Shown: positions 12,453 to 21,960 of the stretch, in pieces | Layout of the letters: every line of letters begins with the position of its first letter | Numbering within the stretch: position 1 is the stretch's first letter | Assembly: GCA_916613615.1 (NCBI GenBank) | Contig: OU744721.1 | Location: 85,503,060 to 85,567,059 of the forward strand | Length of the DNA: 64,000 nt | Direction: 5' to 3' | Source of the DNA: Steromphala cineraria | Lineage: Eukaryota > Mollusca > Gastropoda > Trochida > Trochidae | The notes under the pieces: generated by a model | Database searches by the model: none | What the model was told of the DNA's origin: nothing | What the model saw: only the letters and a program-made list of their open reading frames with translations | Made by a program: the position numbers and the translations under genes

Positions 12453-12907
12453 GAAAGGTTTTGACCTACTGAATGACAAAAGCCTCTGGCTGTGTCAAAA
12501 AGGCTTGGTTCGGTAGAAACAGAAAAAATAGCGAGGTTAGTTTCATGCTATATTTTAAATGTTATAATCTTACATGAAAAAATTCATATGAAAGTGAACA
12601 TGAGTGTAAGATGAAAAAAACGTTAAGCAGAAAGTGAACACTAGTTTGAAATGAAAGAAAAGTTAAGCAGAGGTAAAAAACGCTCGACGTTAAAGCTGTT
12701 TATCATAGCTTCATTTAAAACGTGTTAAGACTCGCATTATATTATTTGAGCATGTTCAGACACGATCTGTCACGTGACTGTATCACCCCACTAAAAGGCG
12801 CGCTCTATGAAATCTCGTTTTCTCATCCTATACCTCACTTGACGCCTAGACAGCTATGTTATTCACTTTTCTCAGTCTTATTACCTACAAGATCACTCTA
12901 GTGAATC

Positions 12908-13006
12908 ATGGAAACGTACAGTGAAAACACGACTGAAGCAAGAGAGGCTGAGCACGGAGAGACGAATGGACTCCCGAATACAGAGGTGTTTACTTTAACC
13001 GAGTAA
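12908..13006 (+). pseudogene. Truncated N-terminal copy of the PC4-like gene
   Basis: The frame starts with METYSENTT, nearly the same as MATYSENTT of the PC4-like gene at the other end. It diverges after about ten codons and stops at 13,004-13,006 after 32 residues. The TIR thus extends just into that gene's first codons, and the left copy is a stump without any PC4 domain. It could still act as an upstream reading frame for the polymerase transcript, but its TATA box is degraded. Confidence 0.6.
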
Positions 13007-13299
13007 ACACACCTTGACGGTTTTGACCTACTGAAATTTCATTCATTCCATGAGGGATTGTCAACGAGACGCGGTCCTAGTTTTAACCACATGGCTTAGT
13101 CAGGAGTGTATGAAGTATACGGCCTTCATTAGAACACTAATCCTTTGGTAAACAGCTGGTTTCGGACACCTGAATCAAGTGAATGATTATAACGCACAGA
13201 GGTGATAAGCCTTTAAGCGCGAGCTTGTAACTGACTGGAGAATAAAGGGTGAACGAGGTAGTTAGTAAATACTGTAGCGTGGATAGAATAGGTGTTGGG

Positions 13300-13307
13300 T
13301 ATATAAA
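13300..13307 (+). promoter_or_regulatory. TATA box of the zinc-finger/polymerase unit
   Basis: TATATAAA lies 73 nt upstream of the ATG at 13,380, a usual distance for a start about 30 bp downstream of the box. Confidence 0.6.
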
Positions 13308-13379
13308 CCCAACTGTTAATTTTAGACGCATTCCAGTCATCGTTCTCAAGCTGACAACATCTCTCATACCTTTCTCGTC

Positions 13380-14302
13380 ATGGATTCACCAAAACCGTAA
13401 GTAAATGCTACCGTTTCACATTTTATCGTCTTACCTTGTAAATATTTTTGGAAAGGATAATGATCGCCATTGTGAAATGAGTGTTTTAAGCATATTTATT
13501 ATTTCATTTTTAGAATATTCAAGTGTGACGAGTGTGGAAAGTTGTTCAGCACCACATCTAACCTAAACCGACACACTCGTTCTGCTCACGAGGGAAACGT
13601 TTCAGCTGTGACAAGTGCATGAAATCTTACAAAAGAAAAGAAGATTTAAAAAATCACCAATGTGCCTTGTCACAGCAATCTCTGTCGGAATACCAATGTA
13701 GTGAAAGTACCTTATGTATATATTTTCATGAAATATATGGTAATTGTAAAAACATGTTTATTCAAAAGCTCTTGAAATGGATTTAATATTATGAAAGCTA
13801 TTTCAACGGTAACATTAACATGATGCAACAAATTTGAGTAAAACAGTTTTCGGTGTTAAATAGTATAAATGAGTATCGTTACTATACTCGTTCAGTCACT
13901 TTAAGAACGCGGCTATGTGGTTTCAAACTCCTTACCGTTTTCTATGCACAGAAATGCCCTGAGGTATTCCCTTCCCCTCCAGAGCTAGGGTTGCATATGA
14001 GGCGCTGTCATTCACATCGTAAGTATTCAGTCTTAAACATGTCTTTGTTACAATACATCATGATTATCAGATAATTTTGGTTGCATTAAGGCAAGTATTT
14101 CATTTGAAAGTGAAAGGTGACATGTCATGTTAAATTTATTCTACGCTCGTTTCAATATCTCTAAGCTTAAGGCATACTCGTGTTTTGTTTTCTCCATAAG
14201 GTTAAATTTTATATGAAACTTCCTATCTTAATGTTACAGCAACAAGCACACCGCAACCCTCTACATCATCAGGGCATACCAGCCACTCTCGTCTACCTAA
14301 AG
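13380..14302 (+). pseudogene. Zinc-finger leader exons of the polymerase gene
   Basis: Exon 1 (13,380-13,396) begins MDSPK and ends at the donor GTAAGTA. Exon 2 starts at 13,514 after a TTTTTAG acceptor and encodes a C2H2 finger (CX2C-X12-HX4H, near 13,525-13,588). A one-base shift near 13,592-13,596 precedes a second finger of CX2C-X12-HX2C type in another frame (13,604-13,665). Exon 3 (13,952-14,018, CAG acceptor, GTAAGT donor) completes a third finger whose first Cys would lie at the end of exon 2. Exon 4 (14,240-14,302) is Ser/Thr/Pro-rich and in phase with exon 3. The exon 2-3 and 4-5 joins are not fully phase-consistent, so details remain open. The likely role is DNA binding at the N-terminus of the polymerase; family-B polymerases of several animal Polintons have such leaders. 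Confidence 0.5.
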
Positions 14303-14373
14303 GTATATATACATCTAATAGCTTGATTTAATGTGTTATCCTGCGTCACGTGGAGACGGGACACTATCGCTAG

Positions 14374-17300
14374 TTTCATCCTAATGCTCTCAGTCCTCTC
14401 TTTTCGCGCCCACTTTATATCACCAACACAAAGGATCTCGATCAATTGCGCCATGAACTGGAAAGCTTAGATGTCACCTCATTTCTCATGCAACAACGTC
14501 CCGATACCAAATGGAAACCAGTTTTAATTACCAATGTAGAGTTTTATACGAGCAGAATGAATTACCTTTTAGGTCACCCCCCTGTTCCCCTTCCCGATTA
14601 TATTAAGGATCATCCATCCATCAATTCTTTAGATTATAATAAGAACACCAAAAGCTTATATAATGACCACCTCTGCGCTTTCCGGTGTCTAACCTTACAT
14701 CAAGATCCTTCTTCTCGAGATGGCTTAGAAAACTCTACTCAAGCTCTATATTATCAGTGGGCGGTGTACTGTCGGGACAACAGTTTTATAGATTTAAAGA
14801 AGGTTCAACACCAACAGTACACCGGTCTATTCTCTGATCATTTCCCGCACTTTGAGACGTGTTTCCGTGTGAATGTCAACGTGTTCAATCTCGATAAGAG
14901 TAAGGTAGCTCATCCCGTGTATAAATCTAGAGGGGTTTTTAAAGAAACAATTTATTTAAATCAACATGACAAGCACTTGTCCCTCATCACCAACATCAAC
15001 GTGTATTGTAAACGCTATCAGTGTCCTACGTGTGAGCGTCTCTTCCGGCGGAAAGATCTGCTTCAGAAACATCAACGCCGTTGCACGGGTCAAACCAAGT
15101 TGCAGTTTCCAGGTGGTTTCCACCACAAGGCTAAAACTGTGTTTGACGAAATGGAAGAGAACGACTTGTACGTCCCGATGAGAGATCGATTTTTCCCATG
15201 GTTCATTATCTATGATTTTGAATGTTATTTGAAACCTATTGATTGTGGCACCCAGAAATTGAGATGGATGCAAGAACACCATCCCATCTCGGTGAGCGTG
15301 TGTTCCAACGTGCCGGGCTTTACATCACCCTGTTTCTTCGTGGATTCGGATCCCGATGCACTGGTATCTGGCATGTTGGGATACATGTATCACATTGCTG
15401 ATAAGGTTAAGAAAATTAGTGAGGAAACATATGAAGGGGTTTTTGAAGATTTGAACGGGTGGCGGGAAAGCGTTTCTGACGGTAATAAGTTGACTGTTTA
15501 TGACCACAAACTCGATGAGAATAAGAACAATGACAATGCTAACGTTTGGGATACAGATGACAATGACTTTGATATGTTTAATGATAATGATAATGTGTAT
15601 GACGATTTAGATGGTGACACAATCGATACGGGTTCATCAGGCGTAGACAAATGGCAGGAACGTGTGAAAAAGCTCTATGGAAAGCTTATGGGGTACTGTT
15701 CTCAAGTCCCCGTCCTTGGATTTAATTCAGCTCGCTACGACCTGAATATCATAAAAGAAAAGCTTCCTAAACATCTATCTCTAACCAACACTGAATCAAA
15801 AGCTTTCACCGTCAAGAAAAATAATGCTTACTTGTGTCAGAGTAACGATACATTAAATTTCTTGATGTCACGCAATATCTCTCTCCTGGCACGAGTTATG
15901 CTCAGTTTCTGAAAGCCTTTGGGGTAGAAGAAAGTAAGGGCTTTTTCCCATACGAGTATCTAGACACTCCAGAAAAGTTGAACGAGACGCAACTTCCACC
16001 TCTGGGCGAGGCTTGGTATTCGAGTCTCAAACAGAAGTCTGTTTTAGACGACGGCTTAAAATCCATTGAAGAGAATTATGCCGAGCTCGAAACGGTCTGG
16101 AAACGGGAACACATGTCCACGTTTCGTGACTTCCTCGAGTGGTATAACAATCTTGACGTGGGTCCCTTTGTGGAAGCCGTAAAAGCCATGCAAAGGTTTT
16201 ATTTCGAGGACGATATCGACCTCTTTAAAACCACCATGTCCGTTCCCGGTGTGGCCAGACAGAAACTGTTTCGGGAGAGTGAGAAAAAAGGGGTATTCTT
16301 TGCACTGTTCTATAAGCGCAACGAGGACCTCTATCACACGGTGAAAGCAAACGTGGTCGGTGGTCCTTCTATTATCTTTACGAGGTACCACAAGGCCGAC
16401 GAAACGTTCATCAGAGGCAATCCTGATAAAATTTGCAAAAGGGTGGTTGGGTATGACGCGAATGTGTTATACTTGTGGGCGATAGATCAACCTATGCCCT
16501 CCGGCCCTTTTGTGCGTAGGAAAGCCGAGACGGGTTTCAAGCCTGAACGTCGGGACCAGTACACGTCCATGTACGATTGGATGGATTGGATGAGGGAACA
16601 AGAAGGGGTGGACATTCGGCATAAGTTAAATTGGGGGAGGAAGAAACGTATCGGGTCCTACTTGGTAGACGGATTCATTCCCAACTCGAACAAAGTCTTT
16701 GAGTTTAACGGGTGTTATTTTCACGGGCACGACTGCGACCTCATAAAGCATGCGCGTTCAAAGTCTGAGGAAAGCCGCAAAAAACTGGCGAATAAATTAA
16801 CACAGACTAAAGCATGTGCTGAATACATCACCGGTCTTAAGTACGAGCTCGTGGAAATCTGGGAATGTGAATTCCGCGCCGAGTGTAAACGTAATGCTCA
16901 ACTCAAATCGTTCATCCACTCTCGTTACCCACCTTTTAGTCGAGAAAAGAGGTGGAAAGTCTCGAATGAGGAGATTTTGACAGCCGTATTAAACGGGAAA
17001 CTGTTCGGCATGGTAGAAGTGGACATATGCGTTCCCGAGCAATGGCTCCCCGGACAGAATCCTCACGGCACTCGTCTTACCCCTTATGAGTACTTTGAAG
17101 AGATGACACCCCTCTTTTGTAACGCCGAGGTTCCCTTCGAGTCTCTCGGGGAACACATGCAGAACTATATCAAGGAGAACGAGTTGAGTACGAAACCATG
17201 GCGTATGCTGGTCGGTGGGCTCAGGGCGCGAAAGATGTTGATCGCCACCCCTCTGCTGGAGTGGTATCTACAACACGGGATGGTAGTGGATCGAGTCTAC

Positions 17301-18449
17301 CAAGTCGTCGAATACATGCCGAACGCTTGTTTTCACCCGTTTGTTGAAGATGTGTGTTCGGCTCGACGGGAAGCCGACCGCAACCCTGCAGCCGCCATTC
17401 GTGGCGATACGGCTAAACTGACGGGCAACTCGGCGTATGGTTCTCTCTTGATTAATAATGAGAAACATCAAACCGTGTCCTACGTTTGCAGGTCAACGAA
17501 GGCTAGCGAGGAAGTCAATCTTCCTCAGTTCCGGAAAATGACAGAACTGGGCGAGGGTTATTTCGAGGTGGAGAAGGCCAAAAAGATCTTGTCTCTCGAT
17601 ACGCCCTTGCAGTTAGGCTATTTTATTCTCCAGATGGCGAAACTGCACATGCTCAGCTATTATTTCGACCTGATGCACGTGTACGTTGACCGTAGCGATT
17701 TTGAATACATCGAGATGGATACGGATAGCGCCTACATGGCTTTGATCGGTCGGTGTCTCTCCGATATCATCAAACCCAGTCAACGGGAGGCTTACCAGAA
17801 ACAATTAACAGGTTTTTGTGTAGACTCCCCAGAGCACGAAGACAACAGGATGCGTTGGTTTCCATGCACTTGTTATGCAGATCACGCCCGTCATGACAAA
17901 CGTACTCCGGGTTTATTTAAACTCGAGTACGAGGGAGACGAGATGATTGGACTGTGTAGTAAAACCTATCTGGTCTCACAGTCTCGTCTCCAACGCCTTG
18001 CAAAGCCTGCCCCGAGCTCGAGCGTACGGACGGCACAACGCCTACTACGACGAGCTCGATACCCTAAGAAGTGTAGGACCGTGAACAAAGCGCGTGGTCG
18101 CCGTTCAACCCCTCCTGTTGTTGGTCGTTTTAACCACCAGGTCAAATTTTCCTGTAAAGGCATCACTAAACGCACATTGAAAACACCCCTCAAAGCGTTT
18201 AGACATGTCTTGCGTACGGGAGTACCTGGGGAGGGGGTGAATCGCGGGTTCCGACTCAAGGGTAACACCATGTGTACCTATCAGCAATCACGTCGCGAGT
18301 TGAGATATCTGTATTGTAAACGTCGAGTGCTAGACGATGGCATTCACACGGCGCCTCTAGACATAGAGCTTTGCCCCTATCCCTCACGTGGGGATGACAC
18401 CGACGACGCCTTTCTTATCGATGTGTTAAACGATCTTGCCGAAAATTAA
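14374..18449 (+). pseudogene. POLB: Protein-primed family-B DNA polymerase, frameshifted
   Basis: This would replicate the element. The first frame (to 15,912) has a further C2HC finger (CPTC...KHQRRC, about 15,022-15,085), exonuclease motif Exo I YDFE (15,211-15,222) and Exo II NSARYD (about 15,724). The second frame (15,978-18,449, 823 residues as read) has Exo III YNNLDV (about 16,142), palm motif A YDANVLYLW (about 16,453), motif B KLTGNSAYG (17,414-17,440) and motif C DTDS (17,718-17,729). All catalytic residues are present. The frames are separated by a shift at about 15,880-15,890 in a TCTCTC run, best explained by a CT-dinucleotide slip; the second frame extends upstream to that point. 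There is no ATG at the start of the first frame, which is open from 14,374, so the start is expected in the upstream exons. The gene converges on the minus-strand set. Confidence 0.92.
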
Positions 18450-18641
18450 ATTAATATCAAAATTAAATCTCCTGTTCGTTCCTTCAACTCTCCTACTAGT
18501 AGTGTACATATTGTAGTTTATTTATTCATAAAGTATTCTGTGAAACAGTATTCTGCTATAGTATTAAATTGTGATATGTTTAAATTAACTGAACTGTATA
18601 TGTATGAACTGTGATAGATGTTGAATGAAACTGTGATACGA

Positions 18642-18647
18642 AATAAA
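18642..18647 (+). terminator. AATAAA signal downstream of the polymerase
   Basis: AATAAA about 190 nt after the polymerase stop; further copies follow near 18,693 and 18,713. The tract 18,530-18,725 is built of loose repeats of AACTGTGATATG with AATAAA words and probably serves as the 3' end region. Confidence 0.45.
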
Positions 18648-18826
18648 CTGTGCAATGTTCATAAACTGATATATGTAACAATAGAACTATATAATAAACT
18701 GTGATATGTCAAAATAAAACTATCATCATTTTCTTACTCAAATGTGTTTTGTCTTTATGGTTTTTGATTGGAAACATTGTTTCATATAGCTTTACAAACT
18801 GAATGAAACAGACCTACACAATTTAA

Positions 18827-19108
18827 AGGGCTAGTAGCACGTTATATAGAAACAATTATGTCCACAATACACATAGGTTAATGTTATATGTTCAGAGAAT
18901 TGATCATCTCAAAACTTTATCAAACCATAGCTAGTTGTAGAAATAATTAAACAGGTATCGAGCAAAAACCATTGGTGGCCATTATTGTGTAAACACCTTT
19001 TATTCAATGGAGTTTAGGATTCTCATACCTTTGCCAACCATGGTTTTAGAATAGTCAGATCTCATCTAGTTTGGTTTCGTGAGATCTTATTAACGTGCTA
19101 CTGTCCCT
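18827..19108. mobile_element. TTAA-flanked MITE inside the Polinton
   Basis: It starts AGGGCTAGTAGCACGTTA and ends TAACGTGCTACTGTCCCT, with TTAA on both sides (18,823-18,826 and 19,109-19,112). It is a diverged member of the MITE family found at 50,237 and 52,070. It lies in the non-coding gap between the convergent gene sets. Confidence 0.75.
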
Positions 19109-19283
19109 TTAATAAGTGATTATGTTGGTGTATCAGATACAAGCAATACTGTCATATTATAACAGAATGTCGCAAAGTAAGGCTATGTGACTGTAGTATT
19201 CATAGGCGATATGAGAAATACTCAAGGATGACAACACATTCCTATAAACAACACACGAGAGAATATATTTCATTCTATTTCAT

Positions 19284-19289
19284 TTTATT
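19284..19289 (-). terminator. AATAAA signal of the left minus-strand unit
   Basis: TTTATT on the plus strand, about 90 nt beyond the stop of the last minus-strand gene (19,378). It is the likely poly(A) signal of the unit that starts at the TATA box near 21,766. Confidence 0.5.
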
Positions 19290-19377
19290 ACACGATACAT
19301 TGACAGAAATCAAGAACAATCTATTCTGGTGAATGATTATCACAATGACATTCATTTTAACATCGTAAGAGCATGTA

Positions 19378-20016
19378 TTACAAAGATTCCAAGGTTTTGA
19401 ATTTCTTTACACCGAGGACGCCGTCTTTCGCTTTTCCCTGTACATACATAGCCTGAGATAGTTTTCTTTTACCTTTACCCACTTGAGGGAAAAAGGGGTG
19501 TGAATGTGGCAGTCCTTTTACTACACGAATAAACATGTCATACCCAACCATAGGTTTCTTACTATCTCGTAACACAAACTGACGAATTAACTCGATTACA
19601 TTTGACTGTTTGATGATATGTCCCTGTTTGTCCAACAATTCAAAGTTCTCATTCCAAACTATGTTACCGAGAGTGTTCTGTTGATCGAGAAATTGCCATA
19701 GCGACACTAATTTCCCCTTTTGCTTATCGGATTGAACTCCTGCTAAAAGTTGATTTAAAACACTGTCTAAGGGCGGTTGCGCTACCGCCGGGTTGAGACT
19801 GCTTGCATTTCCGTCTCCCATCTGTTGTTTATCGTTTAGCGTGTTAGCGTTAGTCGTCATGTCCCGCTTCACCGGAGGTGCCTCTTCACATGTCTTCATG
19901 GTCGCTATCTGTGGAGGGTGAGTTGGTTGAATATTCCCCCTCCCTTCCATCTTCTGAGACGCTTGGAGTAGGCGCTGATATGTCTCACGACTCAACAGGA
20001 TCATGGCTTTCGTCAT
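19378..20016 (-). CDS. Conserved Polinton protein of 212 residues, function unknown
   Basis: An intact frame starts with ATG at 20,016, overlapping the end of the preceding gene by 32 nt. It begins with a short hydrophobic/basic stretch (MTKAMILLSRETYQ), has a polar low-complexity middle (residues about 25-80), then a conserved-looking C-terminal half with a helical region (about 80-110), a VWNENFELLDKQG beta-like segment, SNVIELIR and a basic tail. I recall proteins with the same W...G.I...SN...DL pattern as common in animal Polinton-like elements, but have no named function. A virion or core-associated role is only a guess from its place next to packaging genes. Confidence 0.6.
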   Translation of the reverse strand: MTKAMILLSRETYQRLLQASQKMEGRGNIQPTHPPQIATMKTCEEAPPVKRDMTTNANTLNDKQQMGDGNASSLNPAVAQPPLDSVLNQLLAGVQSDKQKGKLVSLWQFLDQQNTLGNIVWNENFELLDKQGHIIKQSNVIELIRQFVLRDSKKPMVGYDMFIRVVKGLPHSHPFFPQVGKGKRKLSQAMYVQGKAKDGVLGVKKFKTLESL

Positions 20017-20359
20017 GTTTTAGGTAGCGGTCTAGGGCTTTTACACACGTAGGTATAATAAAGTGTATGGAAATCAACAAGTCAAGCAGATTCCTTTGTT
20101 TAAATCCTGCTCCTTTTAAACCGGATAGAGGTCCTCCTCGCTTGCTGGTTATTAGACGAATGGCCTTTCTGTGTCGACGTAACTTCCTTACCTCTTCTCC
20201 GGTTAAAGGGATGTTCCCGATTAAAATGTTATGGAACAGCGTAATGATGGCAATACGTTGAGTACGAGACGTGGCTGACAGGAGAGCCTTTCGCTTGGAA
20301 GGTTTACAATTTTTCAACACGTGAAGTATGTCCAAATTCTCGCGAATGACGCGACTCAT
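19985..20359 (-). CDS. Small basic protein, paralog of the 21.3-21.7 kb gene
   Basis: ATG at 20,357-20,359 (MSRVIREN), 124 residues. The start ATG overlaps the stop of the 70-residue gene as ATGA, and the end overlaps the next gene by 32 nt. An N-terminal helix region, a GNIPLT motif and a strongly basic LRRHRKAIRL segment are followed by SKRGGPLSGLKG and a hydrophobic C-terminal helix (LLDLLISIHFIIP). Layout and motif order match the protein at 21,299-21,706 (HVL..., GRIPVT, RLLRRI). The basic block followed by a Gly-Gly and a hydrophobic tail recalls small core-like proteins reported in adintovirus/Polinton genomes (pX-like). That assignment is from memory. Intact. Confidence 0.6.
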   Translation of the reverse strand: MSRVIRENLDILHVLKNCKPSKRKALLSATSRTQRIAIITLFHNILIGNIPLTGEEVRKLRRHRKAIRLITSKRGGPLSGLKGAGFKQRNLLDLLISIHFIIPTCVKALDRYLKHDESHDPVES

Positions 20360-20568
20360 GGTGTGAAGAGAACCTTTGAGTAAACGTAACAAATCGGTCC
20401 TCCGTAACAATTAGGCAAGTCGACACCCGCGCTCCGTGCCAGTTGGAGGGAATGTATGCAAGCTTCTTTCGTTGAAAACCAATGCACACTCTTTTTCAAT
20501 GTGATTTCTTCACGTGGCGCTACGCTTCTTATCGACAGGATATGATCGGGCGAGGTACAGGTGAGCAT
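20356..20568 (-). CDS. 70-residue protein between ATPase and basic protein
   Basis: ATG at 20,566-20,568, five nt after the ATPase stop. Its TGA stop shares ATGA with the next gene's ATG. The frame is fully open and its spacing fits the run of tightly packed genes, which is the main argument that it is real. It contains four Cys (4, 39, 55, 61), a VHWFSTKEAC segment, VDLPNCYG and a C-terminal aromatic stretch. No membrane segment or known domain recognised. Function unknown. Confidence 0.5.
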   Translation of the reverse strand: MLTCTSPDHILSIRSVAPREEITLKKSVHWFSTKEACIHSLQLARSAGVDLPNCYGGPICYVYSKVLFTP

Positions 20569-20573
20569 CGCTT

Positions 20574-21281
20574 TTATTTAGGAAAGTACAGTGTATACAA
20601 TTCGTTCGGGAAAATACCCGTTCTTAATCGTCCATAGTCGGGATCACTATAGGGAGAGACGTCCACGATGAGATAGCCATACTTTCTGCCTTCGACGGCG
20701 AACTTGTAAGATTCAGAAAAGTACTTGCTTTGTCCGGGAAAGATCTGAGAGGCTAGGATCTTGTACTCGTTAGCGGATCTCGGATTACTCGTCAATACGA
20801 ATATATGTGTATTGATACTGATTGATATCGACCATGTCTGTTTCCCGAATAATGTTTGAGACAAAAATATGACGGTTATCCCGAGGTGATGAGATAACGT
20901 CGTGTATCATTTTAACATGAGTTTACTGTTGCACACTTCAGTCATGAGATCATCCAACACGAGATTCATATTTTTATCAGACTGTTGCGACCAATGACGG
21001 AGATCGTTCTCGGTGGGTAACCCTTGGTGAAACTGAATGTTCTCAATCGAATGTTGCATGTCGGTATAGAGATCCTGCCATACTGCATAACAGTACACGA
21101 TTAGATTGGGGGCTTTATCGAAAACATTGCTAGCATTCTCTAACAAACGCTTCGTCCAATGCGTTTTACCCGATCCGCTCGCTGCCGAAACGCACACGTT
21201 TGTGGGAGTCTGCCATTTCAATAAACATGCCTGGCAATCTTGACTCGTTGACGGTTGGACTATGAATGAAACTTTTTTCAC
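20574..21281 (-). pseudogene. ATP: Genome-packaging ATPase (FtsK/HerA, A32-like), one in-frame stop
   Basis: The motor expected to pump the element's DNA into capsids. The upper part has Walker A ASGSGKT (residues 34-40 from the GTG at 21,281) and Walker B LVLDD (about 107-111). An in-frame TGA at 20,907-20,909 interrupts it. The same frame continues with no shift to a stop at 20,574-20,576, including TLFGKQ and HIFVLTSN segments typical of the C-terminal part. About 235 residues in all, normal for the family. There is no ATG at the start: the frame is open upstream into the preceding gene, in the -1 frame relative to it, for more than 20 codons without a Met codon. A spliced or non-AUG start is possible, or the ATG has been lost. 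Confidence 0.85.
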
Positions 21282-21298
21282 AGGAGGAGGTACACTTA

Positions 21299-21706
21299 TT
21301 AAGCCGCGCGTGCGACCTGATTTATCTGCCTTGGTCGTCTCGCTCGTCGAAGTATATTCTGACGTGCTTCATCTCTCACGTATCGTAAATGCTCGGCATT
21401 GAAAATGAAAGGAATCAACTGCGTGCGACGTAGGAGACTCCGTTTGATAGACGCCTCACTCGTGTTGGGTTGAACGATTCGCCGCAATAGCCTAAAATAA
21501 TTATTGTTAGGATTGCGTTGTAAATACACGCGTTCCTGCGTTCGCGTGACGGGTATACGACCGTTCAGTAATCTCGTGACAACGGCCACGACTGCCTTGA
21601 CTTGACCACTCGTCATATGCCGTATATCGTTCAACGTTTCCTGGTAGTTGTGTTGATACAACACGTGTATAAAAAAATCGTAATGCCTCAGGACGTATCT
21701 CGCCAT
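21299..21706 (-). CDS. Small basic protein, first copy
   Basis: ATG at 21,704-21,706, 135 residues, very rich in Arg (C-terminus ILRRARRPRQ). Hydrophobic N-terminal helix (FFIHVLYQ), then VVTRLLNGRIPVT and RLLRRI. It is clearly related to the 124-residue protein at 19,985-20,359 by motif order and spacing, though it lacks the Gly-Gly/hydrophobic tail. It is the first gene of a transcription unit with a TATA box 57 nt upstream and is followed by the ATPase. A DNA-binding core protein is plausible; not proven. Intact. Confidence 0.6.
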   Translation of the reverse strand: MARYVLRHYDFFIHVLYQHNYQETLNDIRHMTSGQVKAVVAVVTRLLNGRIPVTRTQERVYLQRNPNNNYFRLLRRIVQPNTSEASIKRSLLRRTQLIPFIFNAEHLRYVRDEARQNILRRARRPRQINQVARAA

Positions 21707-21762
21707 GTCTTGCTTGACCGGTGGTACACTCTAGACTGATATCTACACCTATGGTTTTCGCT

Positions 21763-21769
21763 CTTTATA
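21763..21769 (-). promoter_or_regulatory. TATA box of the ATPase/basic-protein unit
   Basis: TATAAAG on the minus strand, 57 nt upstream of the ATG at 21,706 and just beyond the poly(A) signal of the preceding unit. Confidence 0.5.
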
Positions 21770-21820
21770 GATATATGTTTCATATAAAACACTAAAGACA
21801 ATAGTGACATTTTCCTCAAT

Positions 21821-21826
21821 TTTATT
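21821..21826 (-). terminator. AATAAA signal after the protease gene
   Basis: TTTATT on the plus strand, about 135 nt after the protease stop and about 50 nt before the next TATA box. It marks the boundary between the two minus-strand units. Confidence 0.5.
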
Positions 21827-21960
21827 ACAACGAGCGATACACAGAAAGCATGTGCTACTCGACAAGTGGAGTACAATGAGAGTAAAAATAGTGGGTTATA
21901 GCATTTCATGATTATATTATTAATACAACAATAGAGTGAAACGACTACACATTTCAATCA

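Larger units (their letters stand above)
11853..12942 (+). repeat. Left terminal inverted repeat of the Polinton
   Basis: It matches the reverse complement of 26,527-27,563 along its whole length with scattered substitutions and indels. Within it are two direct repeats of about 80 bp, three CACGTG sites, a tRNA T-arm-like motif close to the tip (ATTCGAACCGG, 11,892 onward), and at its inner end the first codons of a PC4-like frame. The position equivalent to the right-hand TATA box reads CTATGAAATC here, so the TATA box is lost. Confidence 0.9.

Noticed and set aside
14956..15282. Minus-strand 108-residue frame
   Set aside because: Shadow of the polymerase coding strand.
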